A DNA stretch of 64,000 nucleotides from Hymenopus coronatus (lineage: Eukaryota; Arthropoda; Insecta; Mantodea; Hymenopodidae). Below, piece after piece: positions 13,212 through 25,459 of this stretch (position 1 is the first letter of the stretch; each line of letters begins with the position of its first letter). Position numbers and translations under genes: made by a program. The notes below the pieces were generated by a model, which made no database searches, was not told the origin of the DNA, and saw nothing but the letters and a program-made list of their open reading frames with translations. The stretch is taken from contig CM060893.1 in the NCBI GenBank assembly GCA_030762935.1, forward strand, positions 12,196,001 to 12,260,000, written 5' to 3'.

Positions 13212-13919
13212 GTCTAGATTCTCAACTGTAATTAAAACAATACAGTATTGTTTGTTGGATGTTACATTTTCTTTGTTGTGCATTGCCAAATTTGAAACCA
13301 AATAATAGAGGTCTCTTCAAGACAAATGACAACCATTTTACCTTCATTATAGCTTCCAAACTGGTTCATATTGTGCTTATGTTGCTTTAGATTACATTCT
13401 TCCCTTCAGATACTGAAAAATGACAGTGATTTGTCACAGTTCATATGGGATAGTGATGAGAGAATTGCTTAGCACAGTATGGCAAGATGTTTTGGCTTCT
13501 GCATTATGATTAAGCAGCCTTTCATGCCCAGTACAGAATGGGACACTGAGAACCACAGCAATTAAACACCCATAAATAAAACTACATTTCATTTATCTTA
13601 TGATTTTAAAATTTAGCAGGAGAAAACATTGGCTGTTTTGGATAATACTGTATTATTACAAGATATGTATATGAAAGTATTTATGCACTGAAACTTTTAA
13701 ATTTAGCTGCATTCATTATCACCATCTCAGTTTCTTTCTGATTTGGGAGTGGGTGTCATATGAATAGTTTGTTGGAGGTATTCTACAATAAGTATGCTAC
13801 TGAACTTGGCCATTATGTGCACAGTCTATCTCGCAGTACCTTTTTCCCCGCTTTTACTGTCACAGTACCATACTGTGCACTTGGCTGGAAGTCACACAGC
13901 CCGTCACCCAGTCTCATAT

Positions 13920-14695
13920 GTGTGGACATAAAATAAAATCTCAAAGCACATTAGCAACGGATGAATACAAAACATACCTTATCACAGGAGATGATGCAAA
14001 TGCAGTCATCTGCATCAATACATTTACAGCATCTTATGAGGAATTTTCCTTCAAACACATTAGCTCAGCTTCCAAAATAGCATTAATTTATGTCCTGATA
14101 TATTGTTTTAATTCTTCTTACGTGTGGGGATTAGTTTTGTATACTTTTCTCTTTCAAATTGCCATATAAATAAAAATTGCATGCCGTCCGTAAGATCAGG
14201 AGACCAAGCAAGCCATAAACTCTAATCATTCGATCCTCAAAACTTTCCACAATAAACTGTTAACGATTCATCAGCTGTGTGTGTGCTGTGTCAGATTCCT
14301 GCTGGAAATATCCAGACAGATATTCAATGTCCATCAGCTGTTCCAACATGGTGCCAGATTATTTCTGAATCTTTCTGCATTTATGGTACACTTATCCATG
14401 TAAATGAAGCCATGCATCACTAAACAGCATTGATTGTGGATTGATTGTTTCATCATTAACATCCCTAAAAATACACTTACAGAAATTTACCCGATTGGTG
14501 GTACCAATTGCTGGACAACATTAACCTTGTATGGTTTGTTTTAGAAGCTTTGTTGCTTTCCATGCTGAAACTTTCAAAATGTCAGTTTCTTGTGCAAGGT
14601 GCCTAAGAGATTTTTGAAGTGACCATTCTAGCCTTTCTTCAATTTCATCTCATTTCTGCTCCATAAGCACACGCCTTTAACTTTCTTTTCCTATC
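13920..14695 (-). mobile_element. Decayed IS630/mariner-type DDE element
   Basis: Read on the minus strand, scattered pieces match a transposase family common in insects: SLRHLAQETDILKVSAWKAT (helix-turn-helix part) near 14620, MLFSDAWLHLHG (first Asp) near 14430, YFQQESDTAHTQL (second Asp in FQQDGA-type context) near 14300, and YLYGNLKEK near 14150, where DFFLWGYLK is expected. Stops and frameshifts lie between all of them. No terminal repeats could be fixed. Confidence 0.6.
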
Positions 14696-14699
14696 ATAA

Positions 14700-16060
14700 A
14701 TTGATCCCATCTCCCTGAATTTATTTACAAACTAACAGCCTCTCTACTCGGAACACAAGGCCAAGATATATAGTTACAAATTGCCTTACAACTTCCCTAC
14801 AAGATAATGCAAGCACGTATGTATTTATATATACTCTTTGTTGTACTGAATATTGCATTTTGAAAGCACTTCAAGCAAAACTAAGTTCTTGAAAACATTT
14901 CTAATGTCATTCGCATGTGAATTAGACTAAAATAGAAGACTGAAACACGCGTGAGGATAAACCAGATGTAGGATGCACACATAGCAAAATGCAAGTGTCA
15001 CATGGACTGTGCACTTGGCAGCAAAGTTTTGTAATAAGCGTACTGTATTTACTGGTTCTCAGAAGAGGGACTATTCACAATTTGCAGCCTTTCTGCTTCA
15101 TTATTTGCTCAATTATTTATGTAGGTCTCAAAATGAAAATGCTATTCTACACATATTGCAAATAACTGCATCTAACACCAAAATAAATTCAGCATTTAAC
15201 AAAACACAATCCTTTCCGCTTTAATGCCAACAGATGGTGACAGACCAATAAGGATATTTTATGGCCTCTTTTGCAGATTGTGATAGTGAGTTAATGACAG
15301 AGCTGTTAACCTTTACTTAGATGTTATTTTTAGATTCTATGTGAAATATAAAAATAGCCCATTATGTGTACTTAATGTGTGTTCATATATGTTCCTAATT
15401 AGACTTGATTTTATTCCCATTACAGGGAAGTAAATCACCAAAACCTGATGCAACCATTTATTTACACAATACCCTTTACATACCAAAGTTGCTTCTTCAA
15501 CAAGAGCATCAACTTTTTAAAACATGTGGATAATCAGAACAGCCCTGAAAGCCAGGTTTACTGATGCACCAAGTTTGAAAGTACATGAATAAAGTGGGTG
15601 CAATCTCCATCTTTAATTACCTTATTTTCTATGGTTCATAGAAGGGATCGCCCTGTTTGAAACTTAACTTTCCTTATTACTGTTAAATATCAATGTTTCT
15701 TCTTAGTTTTGCCCTTTCAAAGAAAGGGTGCAACCATAACATTAACCAGAAAATCTGGCTCCAGATCAGGTTTTCCCTTATATATGCTATTACTTGAGTA
15801 CTGGTTCTATTTGCAACAGAACCAATAGCCAAGCACCAACCACTTACCATCAGCATATCAACTTACTGACCATCACAGAAATCTCCAGAGAAGTCAGGCT
15901 TAGTCTCTCAGCACACCCAAGTTCCTGGCAATACAGAGAACACCATTACCAACTTCTACAACAGCTATCACCTTACCTAAGTGCCTAAGTCTTTCTTGCA
16001 AATGCTTGCTAGCCTGTCTTGTTTTGCTATGATAATCTGGCACAGTAATTTGCACTGACA
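14700..16060. other. Stretch without recognised gene
   Basis: AT-rich; only short open frames such as 15009-15224 (+) and 15794-15988 (+), neither with a recognisable domain. No repeat boundaries seen. Confidence 0.45.
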
Positions 16061-16063
16061 CCT

Positions 16064-16156
16064 CTCACTTTTAAACTAGCCTGTTTTAAGTTTTCTCACT
16101 TTTAAACTAGCCTGTTTTAAGTTTTCCAACTTTTAAACTAGCCTGTTTTATTCTCC
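16064..16156. repeat. 31-bp tandem repeat, three copies
   Basis: The unit starting CTCACTTTTAAACTAGCCTG occurs at 16064-16094 and exactly again at 16095-16125. A third, slightly diverged copy follows at 16126-16156. Confidence 0.9.
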
Positions 16157-16928
16157 AAACACTATCTTATGCTCAGCTCAAATAGCATTTGTATCTCTTT
16201 GTGCCCCTAATGTTATTAAATAGTAACTTCAAAATGTCATTTTATAAAATCAATGATTTGGTTAAGACCAAATTTTCGGTTTCTTACCTAAGTCTTCTGT
16301 CTGCTAGTTAATGTGCAACTGAAATAGATAATTTCTTCACTATCTGCAATGACATCAACTGCCTTAGTTTTCACCACACTGCTTGCCCAGTTCACCACAC
16401 TTTTTACTTCACTTTAACATGTACTTTTATCATACTGGAATGTACCTATTGTCATTTTCTGGATTTTTCTAAAGGCCACAAAACTCCATTTTGTAATCAT
16501 GTTTCTATTTCTCACACCTAGCTGTTTTAATACACATTTTAAATTTTATTATTATTTTAAATTAAAAGATGACCTGCAGAGAAATGAATAGATATGTATA
16601 CCACTGCATTTTGTGGTTTTGTTTTACATTGTTGTGTTGGCTCCAATGTTAATAAATTAACTGAAGAAACAGAGGCATGTCTACCTAGTCAATTACAAAA
16701 GTTTTTACTCTCAATATTCCATGACACCCCACCCCCAGCCCATTTTCTCTCTAAAAAGTGGAAATTATGATTCCTAAAGCATAATTGTTCAAAATGTACC
16801 AAGAAAAATGTATTTGAATTTTGTGGATAAAGAACACAGTTTCAACTATGCACACTTAATTTATTATTAGAAATGAAATTAAACATTACTGGTATTTGTA
16901 CACCAATGTCCTTTGAATACTAGTGCAT

Positions 16929-17022
16929 TCTGATATTAATCTACATTAGACATCTGCTAATCTTAAATGCATATTTGATATTTTAATCTACATTAAACAT
17001 CTGTTAATCATAAATACATAGT
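16929..17022. repeat. Diverged tandem duplication, about 47-bp unit
   Basis: GATATTAATCTACATTAGAC and the following ATCTGCTAATCTTAAATGCAT recur as TTAATCTACATTAAACATCT and GTTAATCATAAATACATA about 47-50 bases later. Confidence 0.7.
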
Positions 17023-17793
17023 AATTTGAATATTATTTTTTTCGTGACACGATGTCTACTTTGCTGTGATATTCTTTGCCTGCGAGAAGTAGATTTGTGC
17101 ATTTGTTTCATGTTTTATCTACTGGTATCATGGCCAATGTGTTCCCATTTTAACATATGCAGCTATTAGCTTCGTTGAGAGAGAGATTGACGTGTGTTAT
17201 GTTTAGTTATTTTTCTGCACTTTGCAATCATCCTATCCTAGGGCATAACACCTGCCAGCACAACTATGCATTTACTAGCAAAATTAACCAGTTTCAATGC
17301 AGTACACACAGAGGTTAAGAACAAATCTACAACATGTAGTTCAAGTGGAACAGTTCAGTTTATTTAACATCAATGCATAGACTAGTGTGTTACATTTTAT
17401 ATGGTTTACTTTTTATTGTTCTGATTTCTCACACAATACTTAGTAGTACAAGAGTTATTAAGAACGAACATGTTTTTCCACAAAGCTATTTAAACTGCAC
17501 TTGCCAAATTATTAAGTTTCTGTTTACAAAATAAGAATTAGCTAACCAAATTTTACAAACTGTATAGCTGCACTTACGAATTCTGCTTGTTATGTTCACA
17601 TTACCTCACTTATACCAGCTGAATTTTTGTTTTCTTTGAAAATTCCACACAGTTTAGTAATTTTTAATATTTTTTTTCCAGAACAGCATTTTCTACTTCT
17701 GTGCAATACTATCATAACTAGGGCTCGGATTGCTGTTTACCTGCTACTAAAACTAATGCTTTGGTTCATAATTTGTCTATTTGTAAGTTAGAA

Positions 17794-18648
17794 TTTATTA
17801 GAAAATCATTTGGAAATATTTATTAAATACTCTCAGTTGAGATTCAAGTATTTGTTTTATACCAGTTTCCTCTACTAAATTACCTGCCTACACTTTGCTT
17901 TCCAAAAATGTTTAGATGTGTGATCGGTCAAACTTAAAATGTCTTCCAAAGTTTCAGATAGCAAGCAGATAAACATAACATGGTTATGATCTGTGTACAC
18001 CTAGCACTTTTGAGAGACCCTGGCCTCTCGCCAATTCTTGTTTTTAGGCATTATTCCACTTTTTCAATAAAGCTTACCCCACAAACTCAAGGACAGAACA
18101 TGGAGAAATATAAAGGACACAAAGAGGTTACAGTAACTAGATTAAATTAGGAACTTAGGATGAGTCACAGCGGGGCATACCTATAATCCGAGCCCTAATC
18201 AGGTTAAAGGGGTCACAGAAACAACTTTGTTCAGTTCCCACAATATTATTTACACTAATGCTCAATACTGTTAGAGTTACAGAGATAGTACATAAATCAG
18301 ATCTGACTGGAATATCGGAATGTTCAACTACACACAAGAACACACTGGGGAACCACATTGAATTATCAATTACTCATTTAAAATGTCTACCAACATTTCA
18401 CTCTTAAAAAAATTAGTCACATATGACTCGTTCTGTTTATAAGCAACTAAGAAATGTATCCAAAGGACTCCTAACATATGTAGTTAAATATATAAAAAAA
18501 AGGAAAACAGAAAAATTGTCAAATGAATATATAAAACATTTCTGCCTGAGTCCAGTTCGTTCATTCTGTTGTGCCAGCTGTCCTAAACCTCTCTCTCACA
18601 ATTTAAAAAATTTAAGCCAACATTATGGCAGAGTTAATGGGCCAAGGC
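17794..18648 (-). other. 3' UTR and candidate poly(A) signals of the RGG/YG gene
   Basis: Below the stop at 18649 the minus strand has no convincing reading frame. The first two AATAAA signals are at 17824-17819 and 17799-17794, 25 nt apart, giving a 3' UTR of about 0.85 kb. Another AATAAA lies near 17417. Confidence 0.4.
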
Positions 18649-18713
18649 TTAGTAGCGTCGTTGTGATTGGCCACCATAATCACGAGTCTGGCCATAGCCA
18701 GCAGAACTGCCAC
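18649..18713 (-). CDS. RGG/YG gene, last coding exon (residues 329-349)
   Basis: The acceptor is GCTTGCAG at 18714. It encodes GGSSAGYGQTRDYGGQSQRRY and the stop TAA at 18651-18649. The basic C-terminus recalls the RRERPY tail of FUS but lacks the Pro of a PY-type nuclear localisation signal. Confidence 0.87.
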
Positions 18714-21700
18714 CTGCAAGCAACCCAAACATTACATCTGCCACATTCAACAAAAACATTAAGCACATCATTTGTATTACACTACTTCTCAACTCGGCAG
18801 ATCTGCTCTGGCCAAGCTTTTTCTGTGCCCTCTCATTTGTCAAACTGCTTCATTTATGGGCAACTCACAAATTATTTCAAACAGTTTTAAAGTTAAAATA
18901 TGTTAACTTCAACATATTCTGTTATCAAAACAAGAAGTTTTATTTTAAAACTTAGTTACATGAGTTGTGATAAATCATTCCAGTATTAAAATGCAGCAAT
19001 TTATTTCCAGGCCCAAACATTTCAATTGTAGCCTTATTTGCCTAATCATTCTGGTAACAAAATACATTCCTTTTTTTAACTTAAAACACAAACAGTTTTG
19101 ATTTCAATTAACAAATAATTTGTTTTTAAAATGTTATGTCCTAATGAATTATACTAATTTTAGCAAGCATAGTTGCTGATTAATGAACTGTAATCTGAAA
19201 ATGTTTCAATTTATTTCTAAACCTTGTCTTTAATTCATTGCTGACTGCTTTTGTTAAAACATTTTCTTTAACATTTTACGAAACAGGTGCTCACTTGCAG
19301 AATAAGTTTAGCAATATTACTGACATTTACAAATGCTTTCAGTTACCTATTTAAAAGACCCTAACTTGAGAATGATTTCTTCATCCTGTTATCCCCAGTA
19401 TGTTTCAATTCAACAGGGTATATTTTTGAATTTAGATGTATACGTGTAAACTGTTCATTTAGTTTTGATATATGCATTGAACCTGCATTTCTGTATTTTG
19501 TATCTCTATGGATTGGTGCACATGTACTTCACACGAAATTGCCATTTTCTTACAGTTTTACTTCTTTCTCTTTTTTTTATTTATTTATTCACAATGCAGA
19601 AGACAAACTTGTGCCAACTTTGTCTGTTTGCTAAACATTTTCTCAGTGTCAGTGCACTAAGTCTTGCAACTGCAGTCAGCATGCAACCCTTAACATGCCA
19701 CAGCGTATCAAAACCAGTACTCACCGTAGTCAGGCTTGCCATAACCACCTCCGTATGCAGGAGCTTCTGAAAACAAGGAATCATATTGACTAGTGCACAA
19801 AAACAAACAAACAATACAAAACATGCCTCTGTAGTCCAGATGCGTCCAATGTCCCTAAGCTGAACACTAATCTCCTGCCACTTCCCCCCTGTTGCCATTC
19901 AGCGACAATTTCACAGCCAAGGTTTCAACTCTTATTGGTTAAAGAAATAACATTGCCATCATCCATTTCTCTGCATATTTATTGTCTTTCAGAATGATTT
20001 GCCAAACTTATAGAAACATTAAAACAAATGACCATTTCACATCAGGAAATAAAACTAATATTTACAATTATTATAACATCTTTTATAAATAAGTAAATAA
20101 ATATGTGACTTTATCTTACATTTTGTGAACATCAACACCAATGGAATGTTAGTCCCCACCCCTTATCAGATAAAATCTTACACCAACTAAAAGTTAGCTT
20201 GTTCAATGAGGTGGCGGAGGTGGCGGCAGTGACAATAGCGCACCAAGATTTGGGGTTATAGATTGTGGAATATTACCATAGGTGTTTGCCGATGTAGAAT
20301 AGCCTCTGTCATCGTAGCCTGATGCTGTGCTGTATCCTGCACCGCTGGTGTAGCCCCCTCCATACGAATCTGGTGGCGCAGCTGTGACAGTTAAAACAAG
20401 TACCATATTCATGTAACAAACCAAAAGCTACTGTCTCTCATCTTTTCAAAACATGGCAAGGATGGGAGTATTGGAATTGGTAACTTGGTTCAAGAATTGT
20501 CTCACTATTCAGCCTGCAACATTTTTATAAAGCTGCTACACACCACAAACTACAGTGGAATCCTATTGGCACAACTGATCTGCACGCTAACAGTTCAACA
20601 TCTATTATGTTCAAATGGCCACTGCCTTGCTGTTAATGAATATTTAAGCATGGACAACCAACACCTATCTACACCTACTTAGGAATAATTCCTAATGCGA
20701 CTTGCAACAGTTTGCTCTGGTACCCCTACCCCAAACAAATATATAAAACTTCATTAATGCAAAAGCCTACACAGTAACCCCAAATACTTTTTTAATTGAA
20801 TTTAGGGTACAACTACTGATGTGCTATTCAGAAGGCACATGAAAAAGAAACTGACAATATTTCCTTCCTCGTATCTAACAGTTTCATTTCCCATTTTGAA
20901 AGACTCAGTTTACCACTCTAAAAAAATAGAGACCACTAGCTTAAGAACTTAATAGATGGCTCTATGTGAATTTAAAGAATAAATAAATGGGTCCAACAGA
21001 AAAACTTGGGAATTACATTTATGAAGTGAACAATGAAAGAAAAAAAAGAGCCAAAAAGTGGTTGCTAAAAAAAATGCTTACATTATTCATACTTGCCAAC
21101 ATTATAAAACAAACCAGTAAAACTTTCCCTTAAGCAGCAAAGATGCACACTTTGCAGGAATATGACACTTCAAATGTATAAAATGTTCAGTGCAGTAAAT
21201 GTAGAAAAACGGCACATGAAATAAATGGAAATTCAGTTTTATGCCTAGATAATATACACATTTCTAATTAATATTTTATGCTTTGCAACATTAACCATAA
21301 ACAAAAGCTTTTCACAAAAAACACCAAAGGGGGTTGGGGATTTATATCCAGCACTTATACTACATGGCTAAATAATTCACTTAAGAGCAATGAATTTAAA
21401 ATAACTTTGTACAATTCTGAATGTTCAAACCCTGGTTACAAAGGTGGTGCAAACAAATTTCAAATCTGCACTTCATTGTAGCCCAGCGTAGGGGGACCAT
21501 AATTGTGACGGATATACACTTGTAAGCTTTGGCCTATTACAAAAATTCCAATTAATGCAATGCCTGAAATCCAAGATATAATACCGTGCGACACGATAGT
21601 TGACAAATGGGCAAAAGAACTTTCTAAAGTAAACTTTTGCATAATGCATTATTGGACAGTGTTGACATTGTTTATTTGTATAATTATTTTTATTGTATAC

Positions 21701-21916
21701 AGTTGGTAAAATCAATTATTTCTTAAAGTTAAATTAAAGTTTTGTTACAGTATGTATGACCAATGCTGGAGATGTTCAAAATGCTGTCTATTTACTTGAA
21801 GACAGCGGCTCACTCAATTCTACCTTCTGTCACTCTCAAAAGTGTTGTAGGTGAAATATTCTGAATAGTATATGTGATCCTTTGTTTTAACTCGTCTAAA
21901 ATTATGGGTTTTGCCC

Positions 21917-21947
<31 letters not shown>

Positions 21948-24900
21948 TCTGCTTTACATATGCCCACAGAAAAAACTGCAGCTCCTCTTAACAGTTCTTT
22001 TCCCTCCAGAGAAATATTAGCTATACTTGTTTTTAGGACTCATACATTCTTTCTTCAATTCTCAATTTTAATTTCTCTATTGGAAACACTGTTTTTAATT
22101 CATTCCCAACTCAATAACTTAAAAAAGGCTAAACAAAACACAAAAAGCAATTATTCGCCTACTCCAACTTCTAGCCCTTTTAATCCACAGAAACTAATAT
22201 AAAAGATAAAGAGCTGGGTAATTCTTAGAGTATTAAAAGGATATAAAAGATAAATACCACATTTATCCGAATACCAATGTTTTTTTCCAAAATAATTGAT
22301 GTTTAAAACTGGGTGTTGTCTTGCATTTGCGATATATGTTGCGATACCAAACTTTGTGGGTATAGCAGTGGCAAAGCCTGTGGAAAATGGCATGTTACCG
22401 CCAAGGTCATGACAAATGTGGCAGATTTTGTTTCATTTCGTTAGTGGGTCTACGTTGTCTTTACAGAAAATAGGAGCCATAATCATTGTTACAGCTATGC
22501 TACGCCACCATCGCAGTCACATCCTACCATCTGCAATAGCTAATCTACACTACTGCCTGCCATGGCATTATATTTTAAACATCTCTGATTTAACGATATA
22601 TTAAGTATGTTGTCATAAATCTTATCCATAACCATCATTACATCTAAGTTGACACCATTGACATCACAGTCTATCATCACAAACATATGTATCTTTCTGT
22701 TCTGACTTCTCCCTCTCTCTTGCTCACAATGTGAATTTCTATGCAAATTCAAATTAAGTAAAATCTTTTACGACGTGTTATACATGATCATATTCATTAT
22801 TGCTGATAAGCTCTGCCACAGTCGCCACATACTATTGCACTCATGCCATAAATTTCCATACTGCCCTCTCATCAACCATTCAAAATATGCAAATTCAAAT
22901 GTAGTACAAAAATAATAATAATAATAATAATAAAAAAGGGACTTAATCAGCTTAAATGCCCATTAGTTTGCTCAAAATATGTGGCAAACCTTTAAATTTC
23001 ATTTAAACATTAAATTAGCTTTTTATAAAGAAGATAATTCCAAAATTAAGTTTTGAAAAATGGTGGTCACCTTAAATTTGGATAAATATGGTAAACAATG
23101 TCAAAATTGTACAATGATACATTATCCAGTTCACAGAAGTGTGCATACTCCAATGTGTTTTGATAGGGAAATTTTTTCCCATTGATCAACTGCGTTTTGT
23201 GTAGCACAGTGTAGTGCATTAGAATAAACTTTCCTTGGTAGTCTATAACACTAAGAATCTGCCTACAAAGCTGTAAAAGACAAAAAGACCTCAACTCCTC
23301 TGTACATTTTTAGGCAAGCTGTAATAGTTGGCAAGTATGTCTACAGAAAATGGGAACCAAATAAGGGTGCTACTGAGTAAGCATAGTAAGTAGTAATGCA
23401 AATGCTGCATTAAAAAAAAAATCTCTAAACTGCATCGTAGTTCTAACATTATTTGAGTACCATGAACATGCACTGCTCTACTAACACCCATTTAACTTGA
23501 AATCTAGTAACTTCCTTATGATCTTTGCTAGCAAATATTGGCCAAGGTGTCTATATGAAGCCCAGTGCAGAATTACTTTAAACAAAAACAGGAACCAAAT
23601 CAGCAAAACACTCATTAGGCATTATAAATCATTAAAATAGGCAAACAATAAATTAAAAAACAGCTAAAACAGACAAATTAGAAGAAAAAAACCAACATTT
23701 TGCCTATTTAACGGTTAGATTGCACTATTAAGACAATCATTTAATCAGCATATTTTCGTTAAATCTTGTACTATATTTTTAGCTTTAAACAAAATCCTTT
23801 TTGCAATAGAGAAATATGAAATGTTTCTTGAAAGCCTATACATTAAATTTACTAAATACACTAAATTTTTTGGAGTCAGGTGAGCCACCCCTAAGATAAC
23901 ACATTTTTCATCTGAGAAAATGTTAAATACTATTTGTAATTTTCAACTCAATGTTACAATTTATGTTGGAAACAAGGAAATCATCTTCCCAGTATCATTG
24001 GAAAGTGCATCTATAGTGTGGTACTGATATGTTGAGAAATGAAATATTTCTTTTCATTGTTCACAGACTGCTCCCATATTCAAATTTCACAGAAATATTT
24101 TACCTTAACCCTTTTAGTGCCAATCACGATCTAATTGTGATGCTGTTTTCATATGTTTCAACTCTTTTCAGTGGGAAAGTCTGTGTACTTTCTACATCAT
24201 ATCCATAGAGAACGGTTTTCTCAAGCATTTCACAACTTATTCTCACTCTGAAGCGCTAAATTAGCTCCAAATTTAAGTTCTCTAGCTGGTGTTTCAGTAT
24301 GCTGGTTGATACATGGCGTCGTCTAGCCAAAGGTTACGAACCAAAGATAAAATATGAGCTGCACTTTGCAATGTATTAGAAGAGAGGATTTTGAATTTTC
24401 AGACCTTGATGAAAGCATTGACATCTATGTAAGAGAGAAAGATGTATACTCTAACTTCAGTGATGAAAATGCATCCAATATCATGTGCAAATAATCAGTG
24501 TACTTATCAAAATGGATTTATGAAGGTGTAACTAGATGACTCGCACAATGTGAATCAACCATGCATCTACGCAATAATACAAGTGCTAAATTGTATGTTA
24601 CATTTTTATCCTATTGCTTTATGCCATTTTCATTACTAGTAGTATCAGCTTATTTGTGTGTGTTTTTGGTCATTTTTTTTTCAGTTTCAGGTTACGAGAG
24701 TTCAGTTTTTGTATTTAAAAAAATAAAACACCAGACCATAACAGGATGACATTTTAGTAAAGAAATATGTATACTTTCATTTAATTAGCCTGAATTTTCT
24801 GTGTAGTAAGCTTTTGTATGCCCAATGTTTTTTTATTATTTTGGTATTTTTTTATTTTATTTTCAAATTTTTCTTTTGTTTTTCATTTTTTAAAAATAAG

Positions 24901-25428
24901 AATTCTCATACATATAATGCATATTATACAGTAGACAAAAAGGGTTTACTAAAAATGAAAAAAAATGCTCTGCTCTGTCATTGGATATTCATTTTATTAC
25001 TAATAATTTAACACCCTACATTCTTCTCTAAACTTGTTTGACATTTTTCAGACAGTATTTTTCTTTTTGGACTGGTACTAAAGGGTTAAGTAGAAAATAC
25101 ATTGGATCTGAAAGTCTTACTGTAGCTTTGCAATTTACTGACTAAAGGCACATTGAATTTCGGAATGTTACTAGATACTTTGTACAAACCCCCAATGAAA
25201 ACTGGAAAAGAAATTTAGAATAATGAAACCATGTTTAGGCCTCGGCACTCCTGATTGCTTTTGAATAAGGTAGGATCTGACAGGAAGCCAAGTATACACA
25301 AGCGACAATTAAAATCCTTATCTAAATTTATCTCTTTTCAAGATAATTTTTACCAAAGGAATAAATCTTTATAAAAAGGCAACAAGAATTGTTTTGGCAA
25401 TTCGGCATTTATAATAACAAAGGGCAAC

Positions 25429-25459
<31 letters not shown>

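Noticed and set aside
16064..16156. CRISPR-like array
   Set aside because: Units are adjacent without unique spacers, in a eukaryotic genome; a simple tandem repeat.
18423..18890. 155-codon plus frame opposite the last coding exon and 3' UTR
   Set aside because: No recognisable domain and low-complexity composition; it overlaps a well supported minus exon.
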